This document shows positions 34,996 to 44,808 of a DNA stretch of 64,000 nt, in pieces. Source of the stretch: Dyadobacter fermentans (GTDB taxonomy: Bacteria > Bacteroidota > Bacteroidia > Cytophagales > Spirosomataceae); NCBI RefSeq assembly GCF_019924045.1, contig NZ_JAHXBN010000022.1, forward strand, positions 186,001 to 250,000, given 5' to 3'. A model generated the notes under the pieces. That model searched no databases and was not told the DNA's origin. It was given only the letters and a program-made list of their open reading frames with translations. The position numbers were made by a program, and so were the translations under genes. Position 1 is the stretch's first letter, and every line of letters starts with the position of its first letter.

Positions 34996-36054
34996 TTGGA
35001 AGCGCACAAATACGACCGATTTAGCTATAAGGATTTCGTCCTCGACGATGATTTCCGTGCATGGCTCAACGGCACCGCCCCCGAAAAAGACCATCTGTGG
35101 GAGAAATGGCTTCTTGCCAATCCGGCCCGCCAGGCAGAAATTGAAAAAGCCAGGAGAATTGTCCTTGCCCTGCATTTTCAGGATAAATCCGTTCCGGATC
35201 ACGATATCGGGCAACAATGGAAACGACTTGAATCTTCTATCGCCGCTTCCGAAGCCGCAAAAGAAAGCGAAACGCCGTCCCGTCGCATTACGCTCACCTG
35301 GATTTGGAGACTCCTCGCTGCCGCGTGTGTGGTGGTCGGGGCGTTTTTCTTCGTGAACCGCTACCTCATTGGGCATCATGCTCCGGCGTCGGCTTACGTG
35401 CCGGTAGAGCATAGGGCGGCAAACGGTCAGCAGCGCAGGCTCCTGCTCCCCGACGGTACCCGCGTGACGCTCAATGCAGGTTCGTCCATTTCCTTTCCCC
35501 AGGAATTTGAAGAAGATATCCGCGAAGTAAGTCTGTCTGGCGAGGCATTCTTTGATGTCAAGCGAAACGAGAAGCAACCTTTTGTGATCACGACAGGCGG
35601 CGTAGTGACCAAAGTCCTCGGTACTTCATTCAATATCAGCGCCTATCCCGAAAACAAGTCCGTGCAGGTTGCAGTGGTGACCGGCAAGGTGAAAGTGAAT
35701 GCCCGGATAGGCTCGGAGGATCAGAATGCGTGCGTTTTCCTGAGCAAAAGTGAAATGGCGACTTTTCAAAAAGAAGCCGGCGAACTCATCGTCAGCACTT
35801 ATGACGAAAAAGAGCAGATTGGCTGGAAAGACGGCATGCTATACTTCCAGAAATCGGATTTCCATTCTACCATTCTTAAACTGGAACGCTGGTACGGCGT
35901 AAAGTTCGAGGTGGCGCCGGGTGTACGCATGGATGCCGACTGGCGGTTCAGCGGCAAATTCCAGGATAAGCCGCTCGATTATATCCTAGGGGTGATGAGC
36001 TATCCCGGCCGGTTCTCCTATCAGATCAATAACAGCATTGTCAAACTTCAATAA
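34996..36054 (+). CDS. FecR-family anti-sigma factor (TTG start)
   Basis: A 352-residue protein. No ATG gives a complete N-terminal domain; the frame has a stop at 34975 and the first usable start is TTG at 34996. Residues 1-80 are the sigma-binding part (FRAWLNGTAPEKDHLWEKWL), a membrane helix is near 97-117 (IWRLLAAACVVVGAFFFVN), and the periplasmic FecR domain has LLPDGTRVTLNAGSSISFP and EVSLSGEAFFDVK. The C-terminal DUF4974-type part ends with YILGVMSYPGRFSYQI. It pairs with the sigma factor at 34157 and the STN domain of the SusC protein at 36184. Confidence 0.9.
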   Translation: MEAHKYDRFSYKDFVLDDDFRAWLNGTAPEKDHLWEKWLLANPARQAEIEKARRIVLALHFQDKSVPDHDIGQQWKRLESSIAASEAAKESETPSRRITLTWIWRLLAAACVVVGAFFFVNRYLIGHHAPASAYVPVEHRAANGQQRRLLLPDGTRVTLNAGSSISFPQEFEEDIREVSLSGEAFFDVKRNEKQPFVITTGGVVTKVLGTSFNISAYPENKSVQVAVVTGKVKVNARIGSEDQNACVFLSKSEMATFQKEAGELIVSTYDEKEQIGWKDGMLYFQKSDFHSTILKLERWYGVKFEVAPGVRMDADWRFSGKFQDKPLDYILGVMSYPGRFSYQINNSIVKLQ

Positions 36055-36095
36055 CCGAAACTACCGTATGCGGTCCGACACCTCCTGAAAAAAGA

Positions 36096-36178
36096 ACCGG
36101 TAACCATCGCTGATTACCGGTCCGTGTGACTTTCCCGTGCTAAGAGTTGGCGCTCAATCAGGTAACGGGGAAAGTCAC
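36096..36178 (+). promoter_or_regulatory. Two hairpins between fecR and susC
   Basis: ACCGGTAA at 36096-36103 pairs with TTACCGGT at 36114-36121. GTGACTTTCCCGT at 36126-36138 pairs with ACGGGGAAAGTCAC at 36165-36178 with one bulge. They fill the gap before the SusC start at 36184. No U-tract is present, so they may set expression of SusC by translation control or RNA stability. Confidence 0.6.
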
Positions 36179-36183
36179 GTGTA

Positions 36184-39100
36184 ATGAACGTGAAATTCAA
36201 AACGATCAAAAATATGCAATATAAACTACTACGACAAATTGTAGCGATGTCTAGGTATGCGGTTATCGGGACGGTTTTGCAATGCATTTTCGCGGGTTTG
36301 CTGTCGGCTTCCGACGGCAAGGCCCAGGAGCAGAGCATTGAGAAAATCTACATTTCCATCGACCTGCACAACGTGCCGCTGGAAGATGCCTTTGTGGTGA
36401 TCAACGACAAAACCAATTTCAATTTTCAGTACGATCATAAACTCGTACGGAACAAAACGGTTGACCTCAGTTTTCCGCAAGCGAGCGTTGGGAAGCTGTT
36501 ACGGCATATTTCGGAGGAGACGAGCCTCAGTTTCAGCAGGGTCAACGAAACCATTTATGTTTCCAATGCCAAAAGGCACGCCGTGACCGAAGTGCTCAAT
36601 GGCACCTCGGTGTTCAAGGCGTCGGCCACGGGCAAACCCGAGGCATTCGTCGGTTCCGCTGAGGCCTATCATGCGCAGCGGCTCCGCCAGGTGATGGATG
36701 ATGCCATCGCTTCATTGACTGTGACGGTCACCGGGGTGATCCGCGACGAAAACGGGATCGGCCTGCCGGGCGTGAACGTCGTCGAAAAAGGTACCCTCAA
36801 CGGGCTTTCGACCGATACCGAGGGTAAATACAAAATCACTGTTACGAATAATGCTTCGGTGCTGGTATTCAGTTATATAGGGTACGTTTCGCAGGAGATA
36901 CAGGTCGCCGGCCGCCGGTCGCTGGATGTAAAACTGGTGCCTGAAAACAAGGCACTGGAAGAGGTGGTTGTGGTGGGTTACGGCACGCAGCGTAAGGAGA
37001 GTGTAGTGGGAGCTATTTCACAGGTCGACAACAAGGCACTCATGCGCTCGGGTACGTCCAACGTCACCAACGCGCTCGCGGGCAAGCTTTCGGGCGTGCT
37101 CACGATGCAGCAGAGCGGTGAGCCGGGAAGCGACCATTCAGAGATCGTGATCCGCGGACTTTCGAGCTGGAACGGCTCGCAGCCGCTGGTGATGGTGGAC
37201 GGCGTAGAGCGCGATTTCCGCGACATGGACCCCAACGAGATCGCGACCATATCGGTATTGAAAGATGCATCGGCTACGGCCGTTTTTGGCGCGAAAGGGG
37301 CCAACGGGGTTATTATCGTGACGACCAAACGCGGGACGATCGGGAAGCCCAAACTGGATTTTACTGCATCTTATGGTCTGGCAAAGGCTACCCGCATTCC
37401 CGACCACATCAGCTCCTACCAGACGATGTCGATGTACAACCAGGCGCTGATGAACGGCCAGCAGTTTACCGACCTCATTCCGCAATATGCACTGAATGAG
37501 TACAGGAACCCCTCCACGCCGCTGAACAGCCTGCGCTATCCGGACGTAAACTGGTTCGATCTGATGACAAAACCATTTGCAACCAATGCAAATGCCAATT
37601 TCAATGTATCGGGCGGCACTAACTTCATCAAGTATTTCACATCGCTGGGCTATTCCTACCAGGGAGATTTTTTCAAAGCCTATCACGAGGGTTATGATGA
37701 TACCAGATACTGGTACAACCGCTTCAACTACCGGACCAATATCGATTTTAACCTGACACGCTCGACGACATTATCCCTGAACGTAGGCGGCGAGACGGGC
37801 ATTAAAAACCAACCGAGCGGTACGCCGTGGCGTAATTTGTATTCGACGGGGCCGTCGCGTTACCCGGCTTATTTTCCGGCCTGGGTGCTCGAACAGGTGC
37901 CGGATCCCGATTATCCCAACGACAGCGGCGACCGCCTTGCGATGAACTTCGGCGAGTTTACGGGTAATCCTTACACTTCGATGAACCAGGGTTCTTTCGA
38001 CCGCTACCTCGATTCCAAGCTCTTTACCGACCTGATACTCGATCAGAAGCTGGATTTCATTACGCCGGGGCTCGCCGCGAAAGGCAAGGTTTCGCTGAGT
38101 ACCTATTATAAGAACCTGTCTTTGACCGGCCGTTACACCTTTCCGGAATACCAGCTGAATTACGATAAGATCGGCACCGAGGAAAATCCGTGGTTCCGCG
38201 CCGGCCAGGGGAACGAGGTATTTCAGCAAACTCCACTGGATATTAATGTAGGCGCGCTGGAAGGCGGCTATTACAAAGATTTGTATTACGAACTGTCGGC
38301 CAACTACAACCGGTCGTTCGGCAAGCATAATGTGAGCGGGCTGGTGCTCGTGAACCGCCAGCAGCGCGACCGGGAAACGAGTTTTCCGTATTACAACCAG
38401 GGCCTGGTGAGCCGCGGTACCTACGATTATTCGGGTAAATACCTGCTTGAAGTGAATGTGGGCTACACTGGTTCGGAGCGGTTTGCACCGGGTATGCGGT
38501 ATGGCTTTTTCCCGTCGGGTGCTGTGGGCTGGGTCGTATCGGAAGAGAAGTTCTTCAAGGAACGCATCCCCTGGATCAGCAAACTGAAACTGCGTTATTC
38601 GGATGGTAAGGTGGGCAGTGACATCGCGACCAACCGGTGGCTGTATTTGAGTGATTATTTCAAAGATAATGCCGGATATATCCACGAAGACCTTGGTCCA
38701 AACCTTGTTTCACAATGGGAAGAAGCCCGGAAGCGGGATTTTGGGATTGAGCTCGGACTCTGGAACGACACTTTCACCTTCGGCGTCGATCTGTTCGACG
38801 AGCGTCGCAAGAAGATGCTTCTCGACCCGCGAAGCGTCACTATGCTCGTGGGCAATTCATTCAAGGAGCTCAACCTTGGACGGCTCAAAAAGCACGGTAT
38901 CGAGCTCGAAGCGGAATATCGGAATAACACAGCGTCGGGCCTCAGCTATTTTGTGAAAGGGTTGTTCGGTTTTAATGAAAACCGCATTCTGTTCAAGGAC
39001 GATCTCCCTTATGCCTATGATTATCAGAAAGACGCAGGCAAACCACTCGGCGCGCAGCTCAGCGGTGTGGAACTGACGGGCAGCGGCTACTACACTTCCG

Positions 39101-39756
39101 TGGATGATATTCACAACAACGTGTCAGCCATTGACCTGCAAAAACTGAATGTAGGCGATTACAAATTCCTCGATTTCAACGGCGACGGAAAGGTGACCAA
39201 CCTCGACAAGTATCCGATCCCCGGCTCCGATTATCCGCCCATTACCTATTCGTTTTCGGCAGGGTTTTCCTGGAAAAAGTTTGATTTTAACTTTATGTTC
39301 CAGGGTAATGTGGGCAAATATGTCGAGTTCAACCAGCCCTATGAAGTCGAGTTTATCAAAGGCGACTGGCGCGTGCATGCCTCGCAGCTCGACTACTGGA
39401 CACCTACCAATCCGGGTGCGAACCACGCCACCTTGCACTACTCCGGCGGCGGGAGCACCGATAACCTTTTCTGGGGCGGCGGCGAGGCCGACAGGGGTTT
39501 TGATATCATGATCGAAAACCGTTTCTGGCGCAACTCCAATTACCTGCGTCTGCGGGAAGTGTATGCGTCATATACATTCAATTCCAAATTCCTCCGGCGG
39601 GTAATCGGCACCTCGAACCTGGTGTTTTTCGTGACCGGCAATAACCTGTGGACTTTCACAAAACTCATTGAGGGCGACCCGGAAAGGAAGGATTTTAACC
39701 AGGGTTTCTACCCCCAAATGACTAGTGTGAAATTTGCCATCAGGGCGGCATTCTAA
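36184..39756 (+). CDS. SusC/RagA family TonB-linked outer membrane receptor with STN domain
   Basis: A 1190-residue receptor. It has a long signal region (about 1-47), an STN domain at about 55-130 (VPLEDAFVVINDKTNFNFQY) that would talk to FecR, and a carboxypeptidase-like domain at about 178-255 (GIGLPGVNVVEKGT). A TonB-box-like VVVGYGTQ follows near 263, then the plug with LKDASATAVFGAKGANGVI, and the barrel. It imports an oligomer together with the SusD protein encoded 15 bp later. The full sigma-FecR-STN receptor chain is present in this operon. Substrate unknown. Confidence 0.93.
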   Translation: MNVKFKTIKNMQYKLLRQIVAMSRYAVIGTVLQCIFAGLLSASDGKAQEQSIEKIYISIDLHNVPLEDAFVVINDKTNFNFQYDHKLVRNKTVDLSFPQASVGKLLRHISEETSLSFSRVNETIYVSNAKRHAVTEVLNGTSVFKASATGKPEAFVGSAEAYHAQRLRQVMDDAIASLTVTVTGVIRDENGIGLPGVNVVEKGTLNGLSTDTEGKYKITVTNNASVLVFSYIGYVSQEIQVAGRRSLDVKLVPENKALEEVVVVGYGTQRKESVVGAISQVDNKALMRSGTSNVTNALAGKLSGVLTMQQSGEPGSDHSEIVIRGLSSWNGSQPLVMVDGVERDFRDMDPNEIATISVLKDASATAVFGAKGANGVIIVTTKRGTIGKPKLDFTASYGLAKATRIPDHISSYQTMSMYNQALMNGQQFTDLIPQYALNEYRNPSTPLNSLRYPDVNWFDLMTKPFATNANANFNVSGGTNFIKYFTSLGYSYQGDFFKAYHEGYDDTRYWYNRFNYRTNIDFNLTRSTTLSLNVGGETGIKNQPSGTPWRNLYSTGPSRYPAYFPAWVLEQVPDPDYPNDSGDRLAMNFGEFTGNPYTSMNQGSFDRYLDSKLFTDLILDQKLDFITPGLAAKGKVSLSTYYKNLSLTGRYTFPEYQLNYDKIGTEENPWFRAGQGNEVFQQTPLDINVGALEGGYYKDLYYELSANYNRSFGKHNVSGLVLVNRQQRDRETSFPYYNQGLVSRGTYDYSGKYLLEVNVGYTGSERFAPGMRYGFFPSGAVGWVVSEEKFFKERIPWISKLKLRYSDGKVGSDIATNRWLYLSDYFKDNAGYIHEDLGPNLVSQWEEARKRDFGIELGLWNDTFTFGVDLFDERRKKMLLDPRSVTMLVGNSFKELNLGRLKKHGIELEAEYRNNTASGLSYFVKGLFGFNENRILFKDDLPYAYDYQKDAGKPLGAQLSGVELTGSGYYTSVDDIHNNVSAIDLQKLNVGDYKFLDFNGDGKVTNLDKYPIPGSDYPPITYSFSAGFSWKKFDFNFMFQGNVGKYVEFNQPYEVEFIKGDWRVHASQLDYWTPTNPGANHATLHYSGGGSTDNLFWGGGEADRGFDIMIENRFWRNSNYLRLREVYASYTFNSKFLRRVIGTSNLVFFVTGNNLWTFTKLIEGDPERKDFNQGFYPQMTSVKFAIRAAF

Positions 39757-39771
39757 CCCAACCAACAGACG

Positions 39772-41619
39772 ATGAAAAGATTAATTACGATACTGTGTGT
39801 ACCGGTGCTGTTCATTTTCCTTTTGGCATCGTGCGTAGAAGACTATCTGGACAAGGCGCCCGAGTCGGGGCTGACGGAGGCGGATGTTTTTTCAAAATAT
39901 GAAAATTTCAAAAAGTTCTTCGACGGCATTTATGAGGGCAATAAAATAGACGGTACAACCTGGCGTGCCTATAACATTAAGACAGGCTATTCGCTGTATT
40001 TCGATTTCTGGGATCAGAAATATACCATGGAGGCGCTCACGGATATGAGCGATATGGGTCGGGTAATGGATGCGCAGGTGATCAAAAGCGGCCAGATTTC
40101 GGCCATTATCAATAAAATGACCTACGACCCGTCGCGCCGGCCCATCCTCGGGGCGATGTTCGCCATTATCCGCAAATGCAACATGACATTGAAAAACATC
40201 GGGATGCTCAAAGATGCCAGCCCGGTAGATGTCAATGATTTCAAAGGTCAGGCGCACTTTATACGCGCGTTTGCGCATTTCGAGCTGTTCCGGTTATGGG
40301 GACCGATGCCTTACCTTACCAAGGTGATCGGGCAGGGAGATGAATGGGATATTCCAAGACTCTCGAAACGCGAAACACTGATCCGCATTGCCATGGATAT
40401 GGACTCGGCCGCTGCCTATTTCGAGCAGGCCGATCTCATGCGCCGTGACCCGGGCCCCGGCGTGGCAGGACACCTCAATAATCCCGAACAAAAACGCCCG
40501 ACCGGCGTAGCGGCCAAGGCATTCAAAGCCCGCGCATTGCTCTACGCAGCAAGTCCCCTGAACAACGAACAGGGTAATGCCGACTGGGAGGCGGCCGCCA
40601 AAGCCAACTGGGAAGCCATTCAGATCGCCGAGAAATATGGCTACGACCTGCTTTCGCTTGCCGATTACAAGAAGAATTACATTGGTACCACCTATTCCAA
40701 TGAACAACTCTGGGCATGGTATGCCGGTACGAAAACCTACAACGACGGTACTTTGAACGGCCAGATGAACGGGGTTTTCGGAGGTGGGAAAACGGGCTGG
40801 TCGGGAGAATGCCCTACCCAGAACACGGTCGATAAATTTGAAACCAAATGGGGTGAGCCATTGAATACTCCTGCGGACCGGCAGGCCGCGGTGGCCGCAG
40901 GGCATTACAGCGAGCAGGATCCCTACAAAGACCGCGACCCGCGTTTTTACATTGACATTATTTATAACACCGCACCGGTGCCCGGTTACGGCAATGCCAA
41001 GATCTACTACGAGACCAAAGATGGCGCTGCGGTGTACGGTCAGTTGCTGGACCAGTCTTATGCAGGCATTACGCGCACGGGCTACTACGAGCGCAAGACC
41101 TGGGGCGAGCAGAGTGTGAACAACAAAACTACCCCGCAGTATACCGATCCGCTGATCCGCCTCGGGGAGTTGTACCTCAACTACGCTGAGGCCGCCAACG
41201 AAGCTTACGGCCCTAATGGTGCGGCTCCCGGTTCATCCCTCACCGCCTTGCAGGCGCTCAACCGCATTCGCACGCGTGCAGGAATGCCCGACGTGTTACA
41301 GGCCTATACCGGTACGAAGGACAAACTCCGCGACCGTATCAAGAATGAGCGTACTATCGAGCTTTGCTTCGAAGGTGGGCATTATTACCACGATATCCGC
41401 CGGTGGAAAGACGCCCCGAAAGTAATGGGCGGCACGCTTTACCGGATGGACGTGGAGAAAGTGCCTGTCAGCACCGCTTACCCGACTGGCTTCAAGTATA
41501 CCCGGATGCCGCTCTCGGCAGACCGCCAGACGCGCTGGAAAGAAGCGATGTACTACCTGCCGTTCAACACGGAAGATATGTACAAAATGAAAAATTTCGT
41601 CCCTAACGAAGTCTGGTAA
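39772..41619 (+). CDS. SusD/RagB family nutrient-binding lipoprotein
   Basis: A 615-residue surface lipoprotein, signal ending in LLASC (C21), followed by VEDYLDKAPESGLTE, a typical SusD start. The TPR-rich N-terminal half has GQAHFIRAFAHFELFRLWGPMPY near 155-178, and the C-terminal part has LIRLGELYLNYAEAANEAYG and IKNERTIELCFEGGHYYHDIRRW near 460-550. It forms the lid of the SusC barrel encoded upstream. The next gene, a second SusC, begins 17 bp later. Confidence 0.94.
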   Translation: MKRLITILCVPVLFIFLLASCVEDYLDKAPESGLTEADVFSKYENFKKFFDGIYEGNKIDGTTWRAYNIKTGYSLYFDFWDQKYTMEALTDMSDMGRVMDAQVIKSGQISAIINKMTYDPSRRPILGAMFAIIRKCNMTLKNIGMLKDASPVDVNDFKGQAHFIRAFAHFELFRLWGPMPYLTKVIGQGDEWDIPRLSKRETLIRIAMDMDSAAAYFEQADLMRRDPGPGVAGHLNNPEQKRPTGVAAKAFKARALLYAASPLNNEQGNADWEAAAKANWEAIQIAEKYGYDLLSLADYKKNYIGTTYSNEQLWAWYAGTKTYNDGTLNGQMNGVFGGGKTGWSGECPTQNTVDKFETKWGEPLNTPADRQAAVAAGHYSEQDPYKDRDPRFYIDIIYNTAPVPGYGNAKIYYETKDGAAVYGQLLDQSYAGITRTGYYERKTWGEQSVNNKTTPQYTDPLIRLGELYLNYAEAANEAYGPNGAAPGSSLTALQALNRIRTRAGMPDVLQAYTGTKDKLRDRIKNERTIELCFEGGHYYHDIRRWKDAPKVMGGTLYRMDVEKVPVSTAYPTGFKYTRMPLSADRQTRWKEAMYYLPFNTEDMYKMKNFVPNEVW

Positions 41620-41636
41620 CCCGTAACGCTCAATCC

Positions 41637-44600
41637 ATGATGAAGAAAATAATCCATTATACAGCGCAGGCGGCTATCGGAATGATCGTACTCTGCCTGC
41701 TGTGGGGCGGCAGTGTGCTCGCCCAGGATAAGCCGGCCAAAAAGCCGAAGCCCGTGAATGTAAGTCTTAAAGTGACCGACGAAAACGGTAACCCGATCCC
41801 GAATGCCTCGGTGGTGGTAGGCGAGGGGCAGATTCACGCCGAAACCAACGAGAGCGGCGATTTTGACTTCGAAGCATTGCCCGAGGATTTTGTGACGGTT
41901 TCGTCCTACGGTTACAGCAAATCGGTGTCGCTCGTGGGCGATATTGTAACCAACAGCGTGGTGGAACTGAAAAAAGCCAAGTTGTTTGCCACGGCCGATG
42001 ATGCCATTCCCATGCCTTTTATGAATATGCCGAAACGGCTGGCAACGGGAAGTTACGTGACTCTAAAAACCGCCGATCTTGAAAAGTATCCTACCAACGA
42101 CCTCCGTAATGCATTTTCGGGCCTTGTTAACGGCCTGGAAGTGGTGGAGCGCGACGGCTCGCCGGGGCTGACGGCCGAGGAGGAACTGGGTAATTTCAGG
42201 ATCACGGAAAAGATAGGCCTTGCCACGCGCGGCCGCAGCCCTATTTTCATTATCGACGACATCCCCACCGACATTACCGAAATGCCGATAGACCCGCAGG
42301 AAATCGAGTCGGTTACGATCATTAAGGACATTGTAGGCAAAGCCATGCTCGGGCCAAGGGGCGCGGACGGCATTATTTACATTAAAACCAAAAGAGGGAA
42401 AGTCAATGAAAGGATCCTGAGCGTGAATGCTGAACAGGGCGTGAGCATTGTCGATAGGTTCCCTGGCTGGGCGTCGGGCGCGGAGTATGCCGCGCTGAAT
42501 AATGTGGCGCGGACCAATAGTTTGCTGTCGCCGCTTTACAATGAAAATGATATTGCTGCCTACGCTAAGAATGATCCGTACGATCTTTACCGGCCCAGCG
42601 TCGATTTCCGGCGAATGATGCTGAAAGACTCGAAGCCTTTTACACGGGTAAACCTGTCGTCGACCGGTGGCAACGAGACCGTGCAGTACAATGCCTACCT
42701 GGGCTACAACGGGGAAGGGGATATTTACAAAATCGGTGGCAAATCGGACTACAACCGTATTAATGTGCGGTCGAACATCGACATTAAAATCAATCCGCTG
42801 ATCAAGGTCAAATTCGACTTTTTTGGCGGGCTTGGGCTGCGTCGCTCACCCAACTACGGATATAACGCCAATTTTACGAGCGACGATTTCAACGCCAACA
42901 CCGCACTGGATCTTGTGGAGTTCAATAGCGTCATTAACGATATCACCAACACACCGCCGATCGCATTTCCCGTGTACGCGGCATTTGGGGATAATGCGGT
43001 GGCACCGTGGTACGGGGTGAGTTCCAACTATAAAACCAACCCGATCGGTAACCTTATGCACAATGGTTATTATACCGAAACCGGCCGGACAGGGGCTTCT
43101 AACCTCACTTTTGACTACGACTTGAAAGAGCTCGTGCCGGGCCTCAGATCGACGACCTATGCCGGGTTTAACCTGTTCAACAGCTTGCGGATCGGAAAGG
43201 CCGAGGATTACATCGCCTACATTGCAACACCCGGCAAAACCGACGCCGGCCTGGATACCATCAGGCTCTCAAAAGTACATGACGGTGTGGATATGGCTGG
43301 TCAGGCGAAACTCCATGATTACTATTCGCAGCGGTTTGTGGTTTTTGAAAACCTCAGCTACGAAAAAAGCTGGAACGTGCATAGCATTCAGGCAGGGCTG
43401 ACCTATTACCTGGGCAAATTATCACGTAACGGGATCGAAGAACCCCAGCGCCAGCAGAATGCGGTGTTCAATGGGGTGTATTCGCTGAAAGACCGGTACG
43501 TGTTCCAGGGCGTGCTTAACTATGCCGGTACTTACAGTTTCGACAAAGGTAAGCGGTACGCATTGTTTCCTGCTGCCGGCGTGAGCTGGGTGATTTCGGA
43601 AGAGGGCTTTTTCAAAAGCCTGAAAGGTATTGATTACCTCAAAATCCGGGCGGAAGCGGGTATGCTCGGCTATGAAAGCTTCCTGCCGCCGTTCTATTAT
43701 CTCGACCGCTGGGGCGTGAACTCTACCGGCTCGGCATTCGGACCTTATTCGACAGGGCAATGGTTTGGCAGTAATACCGACAACCTGGTTTACCGCACCT
43801 CGCCGGGCCGCATCGGTAATCCCGACCTGACCTGGGAAAAAAGGAAAGAGTTCAATATCGGCGTCGACGGTCTGTTTCTGAAACGCAGGCTTTCGATTGA
43901 AATCAACTATTTCAACAACCTGCGTGACGGAATCGTATCGCAGCTGGCCAATACCGTGCCGCTGGTGGCAGGTATTTCCGCTGCCAGGCCCTGGTATAAT
44001 TATAACAAAGTCAGGAGCTTCGGTGTGGAGGCTGCATTGCAATATACCGAGCGCCTGGGGGAATTCCGGTTTTCGATCGGCGGTAATGCCACCGTGCAGG
44101 ACAGCAAAATCCTGAAATGGGACGAACCCAATTTCCGCTTCGGTTACCAGACGCGCATTGGAACACCTTCCGACGGCTACTGGGGGCAAACATACACGGG
44201 CAAGTTCGCCAGTGATGCAGAAACCGAGGTTGTCCCGCAGATCTACGACGAAGACCTCAAAGCGGGTGACCTGAAATACCGGGATATGAATGGCGACGGC
44301 GTGGTAGACGACAATGACCAGAGCCGGATCGGTCACGTGTCGCCCCGGCTGACCTATGCCTTGAACCTGAAACTGGCATTCCGGAATCTGGAACTCACCG
44401 CCATCGGTACCGGCCGGGCATTCTATCAGATTCCTTTCACCAATAAGTACTTCTGGAATGGCTGGGGTGATAACAACTACTCCGATTTCGTGAAGGAAAA
44501 CATGGGAGGCCAGTATCCGCGGCTTACCTACTATAAGGTTAATAACAACTTCGTGTCTTCGGATTTCTGGCTGCGCGATGGTGGGTTTTTCAAGATCCAG

Positions 44601-44798
44601 AATCTGGAGCTGGCCTATAATGTGCCGGTCAGGCTGGGTAATATGATCGCTGCGCGCGGCATCCGTGTGTATGTACGCGGGGCCAATGTGCTCACATTCT
44701 CCAAGATCAAAGGAGTAGACCCGGAGTCGGTGAACTCGGGCATTACCGCCTATCCGTTGTTCCGCACGTTTTCAGGAGGGGTTAAACTGACATTTTAA
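41637..44798 (+). CDS. Second SusC-like outer membrane receptor, without STN
   Basis: A 1053-residue receptor. It has a signal peptide (1-31), then a lysine and proline-rich start, a carboxypeptidase-like domain at about 35-110, and a plug with NAFSGLVNGLEVVERDG, RGRSPIFIIDD and LGPRGADGIIYIKTKRGK near 155-260. The barrel follows. It lacks an STN domain and also lacks the VVVGYGTQ-type TonB box seen in the other two SusC proteins here. It is the third gene of a five-gene unit and pairs with the SusD at 44809. Confidence 0.9.
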   Translation: MMKKIIHYTAQAAIGMIVLCLLWGGSVLAQDKPAKKPKPVNVSLKVTDENGNPIPNASVVVGEGQIHAETNESGDFDFEALPEDFVTVSSYGYSKSVSLVGDIVTNSVVELKKAKLFATADDAIPMPFMNMPKRLATGSYVTLKTADLEKYPTNDLRNAFSGLVNGLEVVERDGSPGLTAEEELGNFRITEKIGLATRGRSPIFIIDDIPTDITEMPIDPQEIESVTIIKDIVGKAMLGPRGADGIIYIKTKRGKVNERILSVNAEQGVSIVDRFPGWASGAEYAALNNVARTNSLLSPLYNENDIAAYAKNDPYDLYRPSVDFRRMMLKDSKPFTRVNLSSTGGNETVQYNAYLGYNGEGDIYKIGGKSDYNRINVRSNIDIKINPLIKVKFDFFGGLGLRRSPNYGYNANFTSDDFNANTALDLVEFNSVINDITNTPPIAFPVYAAFGDNAVAPWYGVSSNYKTNPIGNLMHNGYYTETGRTGASNLTFDYDLKELVPGLRSTTYAGFNLFNSLRIGKAEDYIAYIATPGKTDAGLDTIRLSKVHDGVDMAGQAKLHDYYSQRFVVFENLSYEKSWNVHSIQAGLTYYLGKLSRNGIEEPQRQQNAVFNGVYSLKDRYVFQGVLNYAGTYSFDKGKRYALFPAAGVSWVISEEGFFKSLKGIDYLKIRAEAGMLGYESFLPPFYYLDRWGVNSTGSAFGPYSTGQWFGSNTDNLVYRTSPGRIGNPDLTWEKRKEFNIGVDGLFLKRRLSIEINYFNNLRDGIVSQLANTVPLVAGISAARPWYNYNKVRSFGVEAALQYTERLGEFRFSIGGNATVQDSKILKWDEPNFRFGYQTRIGTPSDGYWGQTYTGKFASDAETEVVPQIYDEDLKAGDLKYRDMNGDGVVDDNDQSRIGHVSPRLTYALNLKLAFRNLELTAIGTGRAFYQIPFTNKYFWNGWGDNNYSDFVKENMGGQYPRLTYYKVNNNFVSSDFWLRDGGFFKIQNLELAYNVPVRLGNMIAARGIRVYVRGANVLTFSKIKGVDPESVNSGITAYPLFRTFSGGVKLTF

Positions 44799-44808
44799 AG
44801 CCAGAGCT